From NCBI GenBank assembly GCA_002894665.1, contig NCRB01000027.1:1-35660 (forward strand): 35,660 nt of DNA. Reading direction: 5' to 3'. Both the position numbers and the translations under genes were made by a program. Position 1 is the stretch's first letter. Each line of letters starts with the position of its first letter. This document shows positions 24,965-33,270 of this stretch, one piece after another. The notes beneath the pieces were generated by a model. The model was given only the letters and a program-made list of their open reading frames with translations. It made no database searches and was not told the DNA's origin. Source of the stretch: Salinivenus iranica (GTDB lineage: Bacteria; Bacteroidota; Rhodothermia; Rhodothermales; Salinibacteraceae).

Positions 24965-25801
24965 TTACGAGTTGACAACTTCATTGGGAAGCGGCACATC
25001 GCCGGGCACCGCGCCGGTCGCCTCGCGGTCCTGCTCTTCCGTCTCCCCCCGAATGCGCCGCACCAGTTCGTCCGCCGCGTTCGCGTAGTCTCGCGCCCCC
25101 CGGGCCCGCGGGTCGTGATCGAACACCGTCGTCCCCCCCTCCCGCGACTCTGCCAGCGCCGTGCTCGTCCGAATGACCGACTCCAGCACGGCGGGCCCGT
25201 ACTTCTCTCGAAGGTACTTCTTGTAGGTGCGGTGAATCCGTTTGCGCCCGTCCACCTGCGTGAGCAAAAACCAGCGCGACTCCAGCAGCGGATTAAGCTT
25301 GTCCTGCACCAGGTCCACCGTCTGGAACGTCTGCTCCGCCCCTACCACAGACTGGTACTCCGGCAGCACCGGCACCACCACGTGCTGGCTCGCGACCAGT
25401 GCATTCAGGCTGTAGACGGTCACCGCCGCCGCCGTATCGAAGAGCACGACGTCGTACGGGAGATCGGCCCGCTGCAGCGCCTCCCGCACCCACAGGACGT
25501 CGGTCGGCTTGTTGAGGTCGCGCATCCGCTTCGTGAGCGTGTCGGACGACGGCAGCAGATCGAAACCGCTGCGCTCCCAAAAGGGAAGCGCGTTCAGGTC
25601 GACCTCCGGATCAAAGAGCTGAGCGACCGTGCGCTCCGAGGGCGGGGCCTCAATCCCCATCGTGTGGGACAGAAACCCCTGCGGATCAAGATCGATAACC
25701 AGCGTACGCCATCCCGAGAGCCCCAGGGATGCCGCAAGGTGAATGGCCGTCGTGGTCTTCCCTGTCCCCCCTTTATGATTACAAACCGACAGGACTGTCA
25801 T
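24965..25801 (-). CDS. ParA-family ATPase without adjacent ParB
   Basis: This 278-residue protein has the deviant P-loop HKGGTGKTTT (9-18), the Walker A' Asp motif VIDLDPQG (about 38-45) and the Walker B block VVLFDTAAAV. This is the MinD/ParA/Soj class. No ParB or parS-like site is next to it. Such orphan ATPases can position plasmids, chemoreceptor arrays or other cargo, and the cargo here is unknown. The ATG at 25801 was preferred to an upstream GTG two codons earlier. The penicillin-acylase gene follows 27 bases downstream. A well-formed promoter precedes it. Confidence 0.93.
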   Translation of the reverse strand: MTVLSVCNHKGGTGKTTTAIHLAASLGLSGWRTLVIDLDPQGFLSHTMGIEAPPSERTVAQLFDPEVDLNALPFWERSGFDLLPSSDTLTKRMRDLNKPTDVLWVREALQRADLPYDVVLFDTAAAVTVYSLNALVASQHVVVPVLPEYQSVVGAEQTFQTVDLVQDKLNPLLESRWFLLTQVDGRKRIHRTYKKYLREKYGPAVLESVIRTSTALAESREGGTTVFDHDPRARGARDYANAADELVRRIRGETEEQDREATGAVPGDVPLPNEVVNS

Positions 25802-25836
25802 GTGCACTAGGACCGGTGAGCATCAACATGGACCCT

Positions 25837-25865
25837 AAAGTATGCGCCGGGGGCACCCGTGTCAA
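25837..25865 (-). promoter_or_regulatory. Predicted parA promoter
   Basis: Read on the minus strand: TTGACA (25860-25865), 17 bases, then TACTTT (25837-25842). The -35 is the perfect consensus. Transcription would start near 25830, about 30 bases before the parA ATG, and could continue into the acylase gene. It is the strongest promoter-like sequence in the window. Confidence 0.6.
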
Positions 25866-25927
25866 ACCCACACCCGGGGGCCCTTGACAAAAAGGAATAT
25901 AGTTCTCCTCCCGTTCCTCCCGTCCTC

Positions 25928-26533
25928 ATGTCGTTCCCGATTCAGTTTACGTGTCCGTTCCTCCTGGCGTCCGAGTCGCCCCGGCGGCGGGCCCTCCTCG
26001 AGCAAATTCAGATTGCGTTCGACGTCACCCCGAGCCCCGCGGACGAGGCGGTTGACGGCACGCCGTCCCCGCGCGCCCTGGTTCGTGACCTCGCCGGTCG
26101 CAAGGCCGCCCCCGTGGCCGACGCGCACCCCTCGGCCCTCGTCCTGGCCGCCGACACGGTGGTGGCCCACGGCCCAGACGTGCTCGAAAAGCCGTCCGCT
26201 CCCGCCCACGCCCGGCGGATGCTCCGTCGTCTGAGCGACACCACGCACCAGGTCCACACGGGCGTCGCCCTCCACCACGCCGCCTCCGCCCGACAGGTAG
26301 AATGGGTTGCCACGACGGAGGTCACCCTGGCCCCGCTCACCGACCGCGAAATTGAGGCCTACGTCGACACCGGATCGCCCCTCGACAAGGCGGGCGGCTA
26401 CGGGATTCAAGACCACACGGCGCCGTTTTTCATCGAGGACATTGTGGGCGACTACTACACGGTCGTCGGACTCCCCCTCCGCTCCCTCTACGAACGTCTC
26501 CAGGACGACTTTCCGGACCTGGTCAAGCCCTAG
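25928..26533 (+). CDS. maf: Maf-family nucleotide pyrophosphatase
   Basis: This 201-residue protein has the Maf motifs: LASESPRRRALL (13-24), the Asp in AADTVVA (D76), and DKAGGYGIQ (153-161). The family hydrolyses non-canonical or excess nucleotides, mostly dTTP, UTP or 7-methyl-GTP, and takes part in division control in Bacillus. The Arg-Arg stretch and GYGIQD are of the YhdE (dTTP/UTP) kind, but that subtype is not certain from sequence alone. The start is ATG 25928, because earlier codons lie in the promoter region of the divergent parA gene. Confidence 0.92.
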   Translation: MSFPIQFTCPFLLASESPRRRALLEQIQIAFDVTPSPADEAVDGTPSPRALVRDLAGRKAAPVADAHPSALVLAADTVVAHGPDVLEKPSAPAHARRMLRRLSDTTHQVHTGVALHHAASARQVEWVATTEVTLAPLTDREIEAYVDTGSPLDKAGGYGIQDHTAPFFIEDIVGDYYTVVGLPLRSLYERLQDDFPDLVKP

Positions 26534-26631
26534 GCGTTCATACGGAGTCAACTTCTCTCCCGGGTGAACGTATAGGGATGTGTCCGAGTCGCGGTCGTCC
26601 CGCAGCCGCCCACTCCTCCCGGCCCCTCGCC

Positions 26632-27471
26632 ATGATCCGTTCGCCCCTCGCAACCACTCGCCCTCAGCTGCTCCTGATTCAGGCCCGGAGTGCCCCGGAC
26701 ATGGAGCAGCAGGAGCAGCAATGCTTTGTTGAGCGGTGTCGGGTGGGCCCAAACCAGTTTTCCCTGCTCAACGTGGCCCGGGGCGACATTCCCGACCCGG
26801 CCGTCCTGCGCGACATCGACGCGGTATTGATTGGCGGGGCCGGCAAATACTCGGCCGCCAACGATTACCCGTGGATGGATGGGCTCCTCGCGCTCGTAGA
26901 GGACGCCGTCGATCGCGGATGCCCCACGTTTGGCTCCTGCTGGGGCCATCAGATCATCGCACGGGCCCTGGGCGGGCGGGTCGTTCACGATCCGGACCGG
27001 GCGGAACTGGGCTGTCGATGGGTGGAACTCACGGATGGCGGGCGGGCCGACCCGCTCTTCCGCTGCTTCTCCTCTCGCTTTCAGGCCAACATGGGCCACC
27101 ACGATCGCGTGGTCGCCCTGCCGCCCAATGCCGTGGAGCTGGCCCGCAATGAACAGCCGAACCAGGCCTTCCGGCTCAACGAGGCCCCCGTGTACGGCAC
27201 GCAGTTTCACAGCGAGCTGGACGCCAAGCGGGAGCGGGAGCGCATCCTCGCGTATCGGGAGTACTACCAGCAGGCCCTGCCGGACGACGCGACCGTCCAA
27301 AGCGTGATCGACGATCTCGCAGAGACGACGGAGGTCGACTCGCTCCTCTACGACTTCCTCGCCACGTACGTCGCGGGCCCTGCCCGCCCCGACGGCGCCG
27401 CCACCCTGTTGGCCCCTTCCACCTCGGTCCGGCGTCCGCCCACCGGGCAGCGCCGGGCGCCGTCCTCCTGA
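26632..27471 (+). CDS. Class I glutamine amidotransferase
   Basis: The 279-residue protein has the GATase1 triad Cys103 (FGSCWGHQ), His193 and Glu195 (TQFHSELD). An N-terminal half with the LIGGAGKYS loop precedes it. No synthetase domain is fused, so it may act on an unknown partner, or as a gamma-glutamyl hydrolase/PuuD-like enzyme. The stretch after residue 245 is a variable Pro/Ala-rich tail. It follows maf by 98 bases in the same direction and converges on folB with 9 bases between. The start is ATG 26632, where homology begins. Confidence 0.85.
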   Translation: MIRSPLATTRPQLLLIQARSAPDMEQQEQQCFVERCRVGPNQFSLLNVARGDIPDPAVLRDIDAVLIGGAGKYSAANDYPWMDGLLALVEDAVDRGCPTFGSCWGHQIIARALGGRVVHDPDRAELGCRWVELTDGGRADPLFRCFSSRFQANMGHHDRVVALPPNAVELARNEQPNQAFRLNEAPVYGTQFHSELDAKRERERILAYREYYQQALPDDATVQSVIDDLAETTEVDSLLYDFLATYVAGPARPDGAATLLAPSTSVRRPPTGQRRAPSS

Positions 27472-27480
27472 GACGGCGTG

Positions 27481-27918
27481 CTACTCCTCGCGCGAGGGGT
27501 TGTCGATCTGGTACGTTGCCTCGGCCCGGTCGCAGGGCCCACCCACCGGCGGATTGGGCTTTCGCACCGTCACCTCGATGCCCTCCACATCCGGGTACTC
27601 CTCCTGCACCGTGTGGGCAATGCGGTACGCCAACTTCTCAATCAGGTAGAACTCATTTTCCGTGACGAGCCGCCGAATGAAGTCGTAGACCGTCTCGTAG
27701 TCCACCGTGCGGGTGAGGTCGTCGTGGCGGGCCGCCGCCTCAAAATCCAGCTCCACCCCCACGTCGACCTCGTACCGCCCGCCGATCCGGTGCTCTTCCT
27801 GCATCACGCCGTGATGGCCGTAGAAGACGGCGTTGACCAGCCGCACGTAGCCGGTCGTGGAATCCGAGGCGGCAGGCGCCGGGGAGGCGTCGTTGGATGT
27901 GGAGGAGGAAGTCGACAT
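27481..27918 (-). CDS. folB: Dihydroneopterin aldolase
   Basis: This 145-residue enzyme makes 6-hydroxymethyl-dihydropterin in folate synthesis. The core runs VNAVFYGHHGVMQEE, VDYETVYDFIRRLV, LIEKLAYRIA and VTVRKPNPPV, with the Lys of RKPNPP as the expected catalytic lysine and the Glu after HHGVM as the pterin binder. The first 22 residues are Ser-rich and not part of the fold. No other folate gene is next to it. It lies 37 bases downstream of the PfkB gene in the same direction. Confidence 0.92.
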   Translation of the reverse strand: MSTSSSTSNDASPAPAASDSTTGYVRLVNAVFYGHHGVMQEEHRIGGRYEVDVGVELDFEAAARHDDLTRTVDYETVYDFIRRLVTENEFYLIEKLAYRIAHTVQEEYPDVEGIEVTVRKPNPPVGGPCDRAEATYQIDNPSREE

Positions 27919-27955
27919 CGATTGAGGGCGTCCGGATCCAGGAGGCACGGGGGCG

Positions 27956-28894
27956 CTACGCAGGCTCTCGTTCCAGGGGCACGAGGTTGGGAATGGCCGC
28001 CAGTTCACGAAAGGCCTGCGCGCGCTCCCCAATATCGATCGGGTTGAGATCGAGCAGGCGGTCCGGGCCGAAGGCCTCAACCACGTAGGACGCCATTACG
28101 CTTCCGTACACGACGGCGCGCCGCAGGGTCTTCTGGTCGGTCGACTCCGCGCGGATGAGGTGGCCCGCCAATCCCCCCGCGAAGGCATCCCCTGCCCCGG
28201 TGGGGTCCTGGATGTCCTCCAAGGGATAGGCCGGCGCACTGAAGACCGACTCGTCGGCAAACAGGAGCGCCCCGTGCTCTCCCTTCTTGATAATGAGCGT
28301 ATCGGGCCCCATGTCCCGGATCTGGTCGGCGGCGCGCACCAGGTTCGGTTCGTCGGCCAGCTCACGGGCCTCCGCGTCATTAATCACGAAGCAATCCACC
28401 CGCCGCAGGGTCTTCCGCAGACTGTCAGGCGTGTTTTCGATCCAGAAGTTCATCGTGTCGGCAATCACGTACTCCGGCGCATCGACCTGCCGGAGCACGT
28501 CGCGCTGCACCTTCGGGTCCAGGTTGCCGAGGCAGACGATGTCGCTGTCGGTGTACGCCTCAGGAATGGTGGGATCAAACGCCTCTAGCGCATTGAGCTG
28601 GGTGTCGAGCGTATCGCGCTCATTCATGTCGTAGCGATAGCGCCCGTGCCAGAAGAAGGTCTCCTGCGACTCATCAACCTCCAACCCTTCGAGGTCGACC
28701 CCGCCATCGAGAAGCATCTCCCGATAGCGGTCGGGAAAGTCGTGTCCCACCACGCCGACGAGGCGCACGTCGTCGGTAAAATGTCGGGCGGCAAGGGTGA
28801 GGTAGGAGGCGCTCCCCCCTAGGACCCGCTCGGCGGAGTCGAAGGGGGTGTCGATCGAATCGAACGCAACGGTGCCGACGGCAAGTATGCTCAC
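27956..28894 (-). CDS. PfkB-family carbohydrate or nucleoside kinase
   Basis: The 312-residue protein starts at a GTG followed by SILAVGTVAFDS, matching the ribokinase/PfkB fold. The GG of RVLGGSASYL (25-27) and the C-terminal signature DPTGAGDAFAGG, with the catalytic base Asp236, are present. The substrate is not evident, but the GSASY loop and YRYDMNERDTL lid differ from ribokinase and fructokinase. It could phosphorylate a sugar, nucleoside or adenosine-like compound. The next gene downstream, 37 bases away, is folB. An alternative ATG start would leave the first strand out. Confidence 0.88.
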   Translation of the reverse strand: MSILAVGTVAFDSIDTPFDSAERVLGGSASYLTLAARHFTDDVRLVGVVGHDFPDRYREMLLDGGVDLEGLEVDESQETFFWHGRYRYDMNERDTLDTQLNALEAFDPTIPEAYTDSDIVCLGNLDPKVQRDVLRQVDAPEYVIADTMNFWIENTPDSLRKTLRRVDCFVINDAEARELADEPNLVRAADQIRDMGPDTLIIKKGEHGALLFADESVFSAPAYPLEDIQDPTGAGDAFAGGLAGHLIRAESTDQKTLRRAVVYGSVMASYVVEAFGPDRLLDLNPIDIGERAQAFRELAAIPNLVPLEREPA

Positions 28895-29000
28895 GAAAAG
28901 GGGGGCTCCGGCGAAGAATAACGAACAGTCGAACGTACGAAGGCGCGGGCGGGAGGGTACGCGCACAATTGGAATTCTAGGACAAAGTCGACCCGCCTTG

Positions 29001-29732
29001 TTAGAGCCACTGGCGGAGCTTGGTGGCCAGGTATCCCCCCGCCGCGAGGCCCCCAACGGTAAGCAGCACCTGCGCGACCGATCGGCCCTCCTCTTCCGCG
29101 TCCGCCCCGGCCGCCTCGGTAAGCGCCTCTACCTGCTCCTCGACCACGGCCTCGGCCTCCGACGTCGCGGATGAGCCGGCGTCGCGCACCCGCTGCGCGG
29201 CGGACTTGGTTGCCTCCCGGACGGACGCCGAGGCGGCCCCACTGGTCTTCCGGGCCCGCTCAGACGCCGACTGTGCCTCCGTCGCCAGCTGCTGCCCGAT
29301 GTCCGCCGCGCGCTTCCGGAGCTCTTTGCCACTCTTGGCCGCCCGGTCGCCCCAGTCGCCCTGCAGGCGCTTGGCAATCTTCGAGGCATCCTCGGCAAAC
29401 TGCTCCAGCCGCTGCTTGGCACGCTCCGAGAGGGTGCGCGGCGGGCGGGCCCGCAGTCGCGAGATCCCCACGCCGAGCGCGACCCCGGCCCCCGCAGCGA
29501 GGGACGCGGACAGGACAGGATGACGCTGGAACCAGCTGCCGCCCCCGGACTCGTTGCGGATCTGCTGCGCCCGGAGGCGCGTCACCTCGGCTCGCAGTTC
29601 GTCGAGGCGCTCTCGAAGTTCGGCGCGCGAGGGTTCTGTCTCTGAAGAGGCCGTGGACGAAGGGTCCGTTCGCTCCTCCGAGGAAGAAGAGTCGGTCGAT
29701 TCCGGGGACGAGGTGTTGGAGTTGCCAGTCAT
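29001..29732 (-). CDS. Two-span membrane protein with a long helical linker
   Basis: This 243-residue protein begins with a Ser/Glu-rich disordered region and a coiled-coil helix (RAELRERLDELRAEVTRL). A glycine-rich hydrophobic span follows near 73-90 (HPVLSASLAAGAGVALGVG), then a roughly 110-residue Ala/Lys/Glu amphipathic helical stretch (KQRLEQFAEDASKIAKRLQG). The C-terminus has a second hydrophobic span with repeated GG/AG, RSVAQVLLTVGGLAAGGYLA. The HPVLSASLAAGAGV pattern resembles the YqjD/ElaB anchor, as in the 17902 gene. No enzymatic motif is seen. It is 60 bases from a smaller protein of similar type. Confidence 0.65.
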   Translation of the reverse strand: MTGNSNTSSPESTDSSSSEERTDPSSTASSETEPSRAELRERLDELRAEVTRLRAQQIRNESGGGSWFQRHPVLSASLAAGAGVALGVGISRLRARPPRTLSERAKQRLEQFAEDASKIAKRLQGDWGDRAAKSGKELRKRAADIGQQLATEAQSASERARKTSGAASASVREATKSAAQRVRDAGSSATSEAEAVVEEQVEALTEAAGADAEEEGRSVAQVLLTVGGLAAGGYLATKLRQWL

Positions 29733-29792
29733 GGGTCAGGAGCTGAGGTGGTCAGAAGAAGGAAGTGGTCGCCGGGAGTCGACGCCCCCGAA

Positions 29793-30017
29793 TCAATCGC
29801 GGAGCCAGGCCCCGGCAAACACGCCCACCGCGAAGGCCCCGAGCATAGAGGCCTTCTGGTGTTCCCGGACCCACATCCGCGCCATGTCGACCGAGAGGGA
29901 CACCTGCGGCCCCATCGCACTCCTCAGGTCGGAGAGGGGATCCGACTCATCGGGGCCTTCAACGTCCGAGAACGGGTCTGCGGGCGCCGAACTTGCGCTT
30001 TCTCGTGATTCGGTCAT
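29793..30017 (-). CDS. Small single-span protein, 74 residues
   Basis: The ATG at 30017 encodes an acidic disordered first half (ADPFSDVEGPDESDPLSDL), then an amphipathic helix (VDMARMWVREHQKASM), and a short C-terminal hydrophobic glycine-bearing span (LGAFAVGVFAGAWLRD). The end of HQKASMLGAFAVGVFAG matches the anchor style of YqjD-like proteins. It precedes the 29001 gene by 60 bases on the same strand. No function is assigned. Confidence 0.6.
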   Translation of the reverse strand: MTESRESASSAPADPFSDVEGPDESDPLSDLRSAMGPQVSLSVDMARMWVREHQKASMLGAFAVGVFAGAWLRD

Positions 30018-30192
30018 ACCATGGAGGAAGAATAGACAATCGGAGCGGCGAACAGGTGCGGAGTGTGTGCGGTCCGGGGCAGCGTCTCCCATCGGGCGAT
30101 TGGCCCCGCCGGACAGTGTTCGACGGCACCTCCGGCTGTCCCCTCCGTAAGGGAAGGATGCGAAGCCCGTCCGTGCGTGCACTGCCGCGAAT

Positions 30193-33100
30193 ATGATTCC
30201 CACTCCTGCTGAAATGGTTCCCCGACGGTTTCCGCTGTTGTTCGTCTCGGCGCTTGTCGCCCTCTTACTCTCCGCCCCGCTGGTGAGCCAGGCCCAATCG
30301 GCACCGGATCCGGAGGCGGCATTTGCGCACGCCGTTCGGCTCCACGAACAACGACTCTACGCCGAGGCAATGACGCGCTTCGGCGTTTTCCGCGGCGATC
30401 ACCCGCACCACATCCTGGCCGGAGAGGCCCTGTACCGCCAGGCCCAGTCGGCCCTCGCACAGGGATACGACGGCGAGGCGGTTCGTCTCTTTGAGGAGCT
30501 CGAGGCCTCCTATCCGTCCCATCCACAGGGGACGAACGCGCAGCTGGGGCTCGCGCAGTACTACCTGGAGGAAGGAGAGACGGACGCGGCCCAACGCCAG
30601 CTCGACGCCGTCATTGCGGACGGGACGGGCCCGCAGGTGGCCCGCGCCCTGTACCTTCGGGCGATGACGGCCCGTGACGCGGGCAACCTGACCGCCGCGC
30701 TCCAGGACTTCCAGCGCGCACATGAGCAGCACCCCGACACGGACACCGCCCCGGCGGCCCTCTACGCGGCCGGCGCAACCCAGGTGCGACTGGAGCGATA
30801 CGACGCCGCGGCGACCTCTTTCGAGCGCCTGGGCGCAACCTACGCCGACTCGCCCTACGCCGAAAATGTCGGGACGGCCCTGGCGGAAGTCTACTATCGC
30901 GTCGACGATTACGAATCGGTCCTCTCGGCCCTCGACGGCCGCCTGTCCTCCTTGTCCGACGAGGAGCGCGCCCGGGCCCTCTTTCTGAAGGCCGAATCTC
31001 ACAACCAGCTCCGGCAGGGGGAAGACGCGGTCGTACACTACCGGCGGGTGATTGACGACCACCCCGACAGTCCGTACCGCACCCCCGCTCGCTACGGGCT
31101 CGCCTGGCAGTACTACCAGGCCCAGCAGTTCGGCTCGGCCGCCGACGCCTTCGCCGCGGTCCGGGACGCCTCGGACGGGGCCCTGGCCGACCGGGCCACC
31201 TACTACGAGGCTGTGAGCCGCGCCCGCGCCGGCGACCTCTCCCAGGCGCTCGACCTGTATCGGGAGGTGCCAGACCGGCTCCCGGGGGATCGGCTGGCAG
31301 CGGAGGCGCTCTACGAGTCCGGCCTTCTCCTCTACCAACAGGAACGCTACGACGAGGCCATCGAGGCCTTTCGGACGGTGACGGAGGAGTACCCGGACAC
31401 GCCCCGGCAGGGGGACGCCACCCAGTGGCTGGGGCACGCCCTGCTCGCCGCCAACCGACGTGAGGACGCCATTGGGGCGTACGAGCAGGCCCGCTCGCTC
31501 GATGCCGCCCCGGACTCGCTTCTTCAAGAAGTGCGGTTCCAGGAAGGGTGGACCCACTACCAGAAGGGCCGATACGACGCGGCGGCCTCGACCTTCCTCT
31601 CCCTGGCCGACGAACAACCGCAATCCAAACGCGGCGCGGACGCCCTCTTCTGGGGCGCGGACAGTCAGTACAACCTGGGCAACGTGTCGGCGGCCCGGCG
31701 GCTCTTCCAGCGCTACCTCGACCGGTACCCGGACGGGGCCCAACGGGCCGGCGCGCAGTACGCCCTGGCCTGGACCCACTTCAAACAGGAGCGCTACGAG
31801 TCCGCCGCCCGGTTCTTTGAACAGTTCCTGAACACCTATGGAGGGACGGACGCCGACATTCCCTACCGACAGGATGCCCGCCTGCGGCTCGCCGACACCT
31901 ACTTTGCCCTCAAGCGCTACGACGACGCGGTCGAGCTGTACCGCCGGGTCGAGGGGGACGGCGCAGACTACGCCACCTACCAGACCGCCGAGGCCCTCAA
32001 CTACGCCGGGCGCTCCGACGAGGCCGTTCGGACGCTGGATCGGTTCCTCGATCAGTTTTCCTCGAGCTCCTGGCTCCCCGAGGCCCTCTACCGGCTCGGC
32101 ACGATTCACTTTCAGGAGCAGGAATATGAGGCCGCCCGCGACGCCTACCGGCGCTTCCTTGAGGCCCACGCCGATCACCAACTGGCCCCGCAGGCCCAGT
32201 ACGACATCGCGGACAGCTACTACAATGCCGGCGCCATGTCGGATGCCGTCGAGGCCTACCGTGCGGTGCTCGAAACCTACCCCGACAGCCCGACGGCTGG
32301 AGAGGCCGCGTCGAGCCTCTTCTTCGCCCTCAGCGCCGCGGGCCAACAGGATCGGGCGGAGGAACTCATCGCGTCCATCGCGGAGGCCCACCCGGAGCTA
32401 GAGGCCCAGTTGCGCTTTAGCCGGGCCCGCGCTGCCTTCCAGAGCGGCGAGTCGGAGCAGGCCCTCTCGCTATTTCGTGCGTTCGTCCGCACCGCCGACG
32501 CCGAGTCCTACCTCGCCAGCGCGTACTACTATCTCGGCCAGCTCTACGCCGATCAGGAGCAGTACACGGAAGCCATCAACTATCTCCAGCAGCTGGTGGA
32601 CCGGCACCCCGAGAATGAGCAGTTTCCGGAGGGGGCGCTGCGCCTGGGCGATATCCATCTCGACCAGGAAAACCATGAGGCGGCCCTCAACGCCTACCGC
32701 GCCGCCGCGGAGAACGACCAGACGGACGAATCGCTCCGGGCACAGGCCCGATACGGCGAAGCCGTTGCGCTGCTACGGCTCGGGCAAAATGACGAAGCCC
32801 AGTCGCAGCTGAATGCGCTGCTCGATGAGAACCGTCAGGGGCCCCTCCAGGCCTCCGCCCGCCTCGGCCTCGCCCGCATCGCGGAAACCGAGGGCCGGAC
32901 GCAGGAGGCCCTCTCGCTCTACCGCGAGGTCGTGGAGGCCTCGGACGGACAGACGGGCGCCGAGGGCCTCTACCGGCTCGGCCGCCTCCTTCGTCAACAG
33001 GAACGGCCGCGACGCGCAATCGAGGAACTGGACCGCATGTCGTCCCTGTTTGGGGGCTATCCGGAGTGGGTGGCCCGCTCGCTCCTCGAACAGGGGCGCG

Positions 33101-33216
33101 CCTACCAGCAACTCGGAGAGACCGGACAGGCGGCCCAGCTGTTCGACGAGGTGGTGGAGTCGTACCCCGGCACGCCGTTTGCCGACTCGGCCCGGACCGC
33201 CCGCGAGTCCCTCTAG
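30193..33216 (+). CDS. Secreted protein of about 25 TPR repeats
   Basis: This 1007-residue protein starts with a Sec signal peptide (residues 11-35, ending near SQAQS). It has no lipobox, so it is periplasmic or secreted and not a lipoprotein. The rest is a solenoid of TPR-like repeats. Nearly every 35-40 residues a block of the form Y-x-A-x-x-x-F followed by YPDSP occurs, for example HPDSPYRTPARYGLAWQYY and YPDTPRQGDATQWLGHALL. Such scaffolds bind partner proteins. The next gene, 54 bases downstream, encodes an outer-membrane barrel, suggesting a common envelope complex. I do not assign a symbol. Starts at ATG 30193. Confidence 0.88.
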   Translation: MIPTPAEMVPRRFPLLFVSALVALLLSAPLVSQAQSAPDPEAAFAHAVRLHEQRLYAEAMTRFGVFRGDHPHHILAGEALYRQAQSALAQGYDGEAVRLFEELEASYPSHPQGTNAQLGLAQYYLEEGETDAAQRQLDAVIADGTGPQVARALYLRAMTARDAGNLTAALQDFQRAHEQHPDTDTAPAALYAAGATQVRLERYDAAATSFERLGATYADSPYAENVGTALAEVYYRVDDYESVLSALDGRLSSLSDEERARALFLKAESHNQLRQGEDAVVHYRRVIDDHPDSPYRTPARYGLAWQYYQAQQFGSAADAFAAVRDASDGALADRATYYEAVSRARAGDLSQALDLYREVPDRLPGDRLAAEALYESGLLLYQQERYDEAIEAFRTVTEEYPDTPRQGDATQWLGHALLAANRREDAIGAYEQARSLDAAPDSLLQEVRFQEGWTHYQKGRYDAAASTFLSLADEQPQSKRGADALFWGADSQYNLGNVSAARRLFQRYLDRYPDGAQRAGAQYALAWTHFKQERYESAARFFEQFLNTYGGTDADIPYRQDARLRLADTYFALKRYDDAVELYRRVEGDGADYATYQTAEALNYAGRSDEAVRTLDRFLDQFSSSSWLPEALYRLGTIHFQEQEYEAARDAYRRFLEAHADHQLAPQAQYDIADSYYNAGAMSDAVEAYRAVLETYPDSPTAGEAASSLFFALSAAGQQDRAEELIASIAEAHPELEAQLRFSRARAAFQSGESEQALSLFRAFVRTADAESYLASAYYYLGQLYADQEQYTEAINYLQQLVDRHPENEQFPEGALRLGDIHLDQENHEAALNAYRAAAENDQTDESLRAQARYGEAVALLRLGQNDEAQSQLNALLDENRQGPLQASARLGLARIAETEGRTQEALSLYREVVEASDGQTGAEGLYRLGRLLRQQERPRRAIEELDRMSSLFGGYPEWVARSLLEQGRAYQQLGETGQAAQLFDEVVESYPGTPFADSARTARESL

Positions 33217-33270
33217 CGTTCCCCCTTGCACCGCGAGACGTTTCAGTCGCTCTCCCGCTTTCTCCTGTTT

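Noticed and set aside
24275-25810. 511-codon plus-strand frame across acylase and parA
   Set aside because: Antisense to two clear genes; no motif.
25884-25903. TTGACA followed by TATAGT before maf
   Set aside because: Only 8 bases separate the two elements, too few for a promoter; a 17-base spacer gives no -10.
26540-26576. Partial inverted repeat around CGTTCAT and GTGAACG after maf
   Set aside because: Too imperfect, no T-run, and no gene start fits it as an operator.
30265-32391. 708-codon minus-strand frame opposite the TPR gene
   Set aside because: Antisense to a repeat protein with strong family features; shadow composition.
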